This document shows, piece after piece, positions 5,337-5,921 of a stretch of 5,921 bases of DNA. The translations under genes were made by a program, and so were the position numbers. Every line of letters begins with the position of its first letter. Position 1 is the stretch's first letter. The notes beneath the pieces are model-generated. The model saw nothing but the letters and a program-made list of their open reading frames with translations. It did no database searches and was not told the origin of the DNA. Source of the DNA: Lachnospiraceae bacterium (lineage in GTDB: Bacteria > Bacillota > Clostridia > Lachnospirales > Lachnospiraceae). The stretch spans positions 1 to 5,921 of the forward strand of contig JAGCCY010000324.1 of the NCBI GenBank assembly GCA_017651385.1, read 5' to 3'.

Positions 5337-5921
5337 TCTTTACCGCCCCCTTTCCGAAATATGCAGGTACGGTAAGCTTATCGATAAGCGGAACAAGAAT
5401 GTTGCCGATTATGATCGCATAGGAAACTCCTTCGGCCGTCGGACCGAAGACTCTGAACACTGCGGTCAGTATACCCAGCAGCATTCCGAATATTACCTGT
5501 CCCGATTTGCTTATGGGTCTTGTGACATAATCGGTAGCCATGAAAAACGCACCGAGTATAAGTCCGCCGCCCAGAACATGTGCTGAAAGGAAGGTCGGAT
5601 CGAATCCGTGGCCTCCGAACAGTCCGATACATATCACAAATGTCGCTATATACATTCCGGGAATAATAAGATCGATCACACCGCAAAGGAACAAAAATAC
5701 CGCTCCGATAAGAAGACATATGGCCGATGTCTCACCGATGGTACCCTGGGTATTTCCGGTAAGCATCTTTACGATATCCACCTGCTCTCCCATCTTGATC
5801 CTGTAAAGCGGAGTGGCACCCGACATCGTATCGGTATCGAAATTTGTCATTATGGATGTAAATGAGATCAAAAGAAAACATCTTGCGGCAAGGGCAGGGT
5901 TCATAAAATTCTGACCGAGTC
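5329..5921 (-). CDS. rnfD: Rnf complex membrane subunit D (partial, N-terminal part beyond right edge)
   Basis: RnfD is a multi-helix membrane subunit with a covalently bound FMN; it is related to NqrB. The frame is open to the right edge, where residues LGQNFMNPALAARCFLLIS match the middle of RnfD. The Met at 5904 is therefore internal and not a start, and roughly the first 120-130 residues are missing from the window. D-T-M-S-G-A-T is the flavin attachment motif, with the Thr codon at 5812-5814. Several hydrophobic helices follow, with the family-like stretches GGHGFDPTFLSAHVLGGG, RPISKSGQVIFGMLLG and EGVSYAIIIGNILVPLID. The gene ends in VKSE and a TAA that overlaps the rnfG GTG start by 8 nt. 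rnfC is expected upstream in transcription, outside the window. Confidence 0.95.
   Translation of the reverse strand, partial: LGQNFMNPALAARCFLLISFTSIMTNFDTDTMSGATPLYRIKMGEQVDIVKMLTGNTQGTIGETSAICLLIGAVFLFLCGVIDLIIPGMYIATFVICIGLFGGHGFDPTFLSAHVLGGGLILGAFFMATDYVTRPISKSGQVIFGMLLGILTAVFRVFGPTAEGVSYAIIIGNILVPLIDKLTVPAYFGKGAVKSE

Noticed and set aside
5902..5904. ATG at 5904 as the start of rnfD
   Set aside because: The upstream codons stay open to the edge and continue the RnfD signature GQNFMNPAL, so this Met is internal.

Overview
The window looks like chromosomal DNA from an anaerobic bacterium of the Clostridia (Bacillota), perhaps a Lachnospiraceae-like lineage. The evidence is the rnf gene order D-G-E-A-B (the clostridial/acetogen rnfCDGEAB order, not the proteobacterial ABCDGE), strong purine-rich Shine-Dalgarno sites, tightly packed genes, and a lipoprotein-type ApbE. 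The family-level guess is inference only.

Layout. Positions 1-607 (minus strand) hold the N-terminal part of a membrane-anchored GH25-type lysozyme that runs off the left edge. A 44-bp divergent gap (608-651) separates it from apbE (652-1638, plus strand), an FMN transferase lipoprotein. From 1619 to the right edge, everything is on the minus strand and belongs to one Rnf operon. In transcription order it reads rnfD (cut by the right edge), rnfG, rnfE, rnfA, rnfB; rnfC is expected just beyond the right edge. apbE and rnfB converge and their coding ends overlap by 20 bp, so there is no room for a terminator between them.

How the genes work together. Rnf is a membrane complex that couples electron flow between reduced ferredoxin and NAD+ to Na+ or H+ transport. 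Seen here are the multi-[4Fe-4S] subunit RnfB, the paired six-helix subunits RnfA and RnfE with their conserved Cys, and RnfG and RnfD with FMN-attachment threonines (SSAT and SGAT). ApbE is the enzyme that attaches FMN to such threonines outside the membrane, so it is the natural maturation partner of this operon.

The most unusual object is RnfE. After a normal ~200-residue membrane core it carries a ~360-residue C-terminal extension. The extension begins with a C-x3-C-x2-C-x3-C motif and continues through three different tandem peptide repeats (10, 11 and 6 residues; 30, 33 and 18 bp in DNA). It ends in a non-repetitive acidic/basic segment. The reading frame is continuous, and the next gene's ribosome site and start lie inside its last codons, so the tail is probably translated. 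No mobile element, RNA gene, CRISPR array or riboswitch was seen, and there is no gene-free stretch longer than 44 bp.
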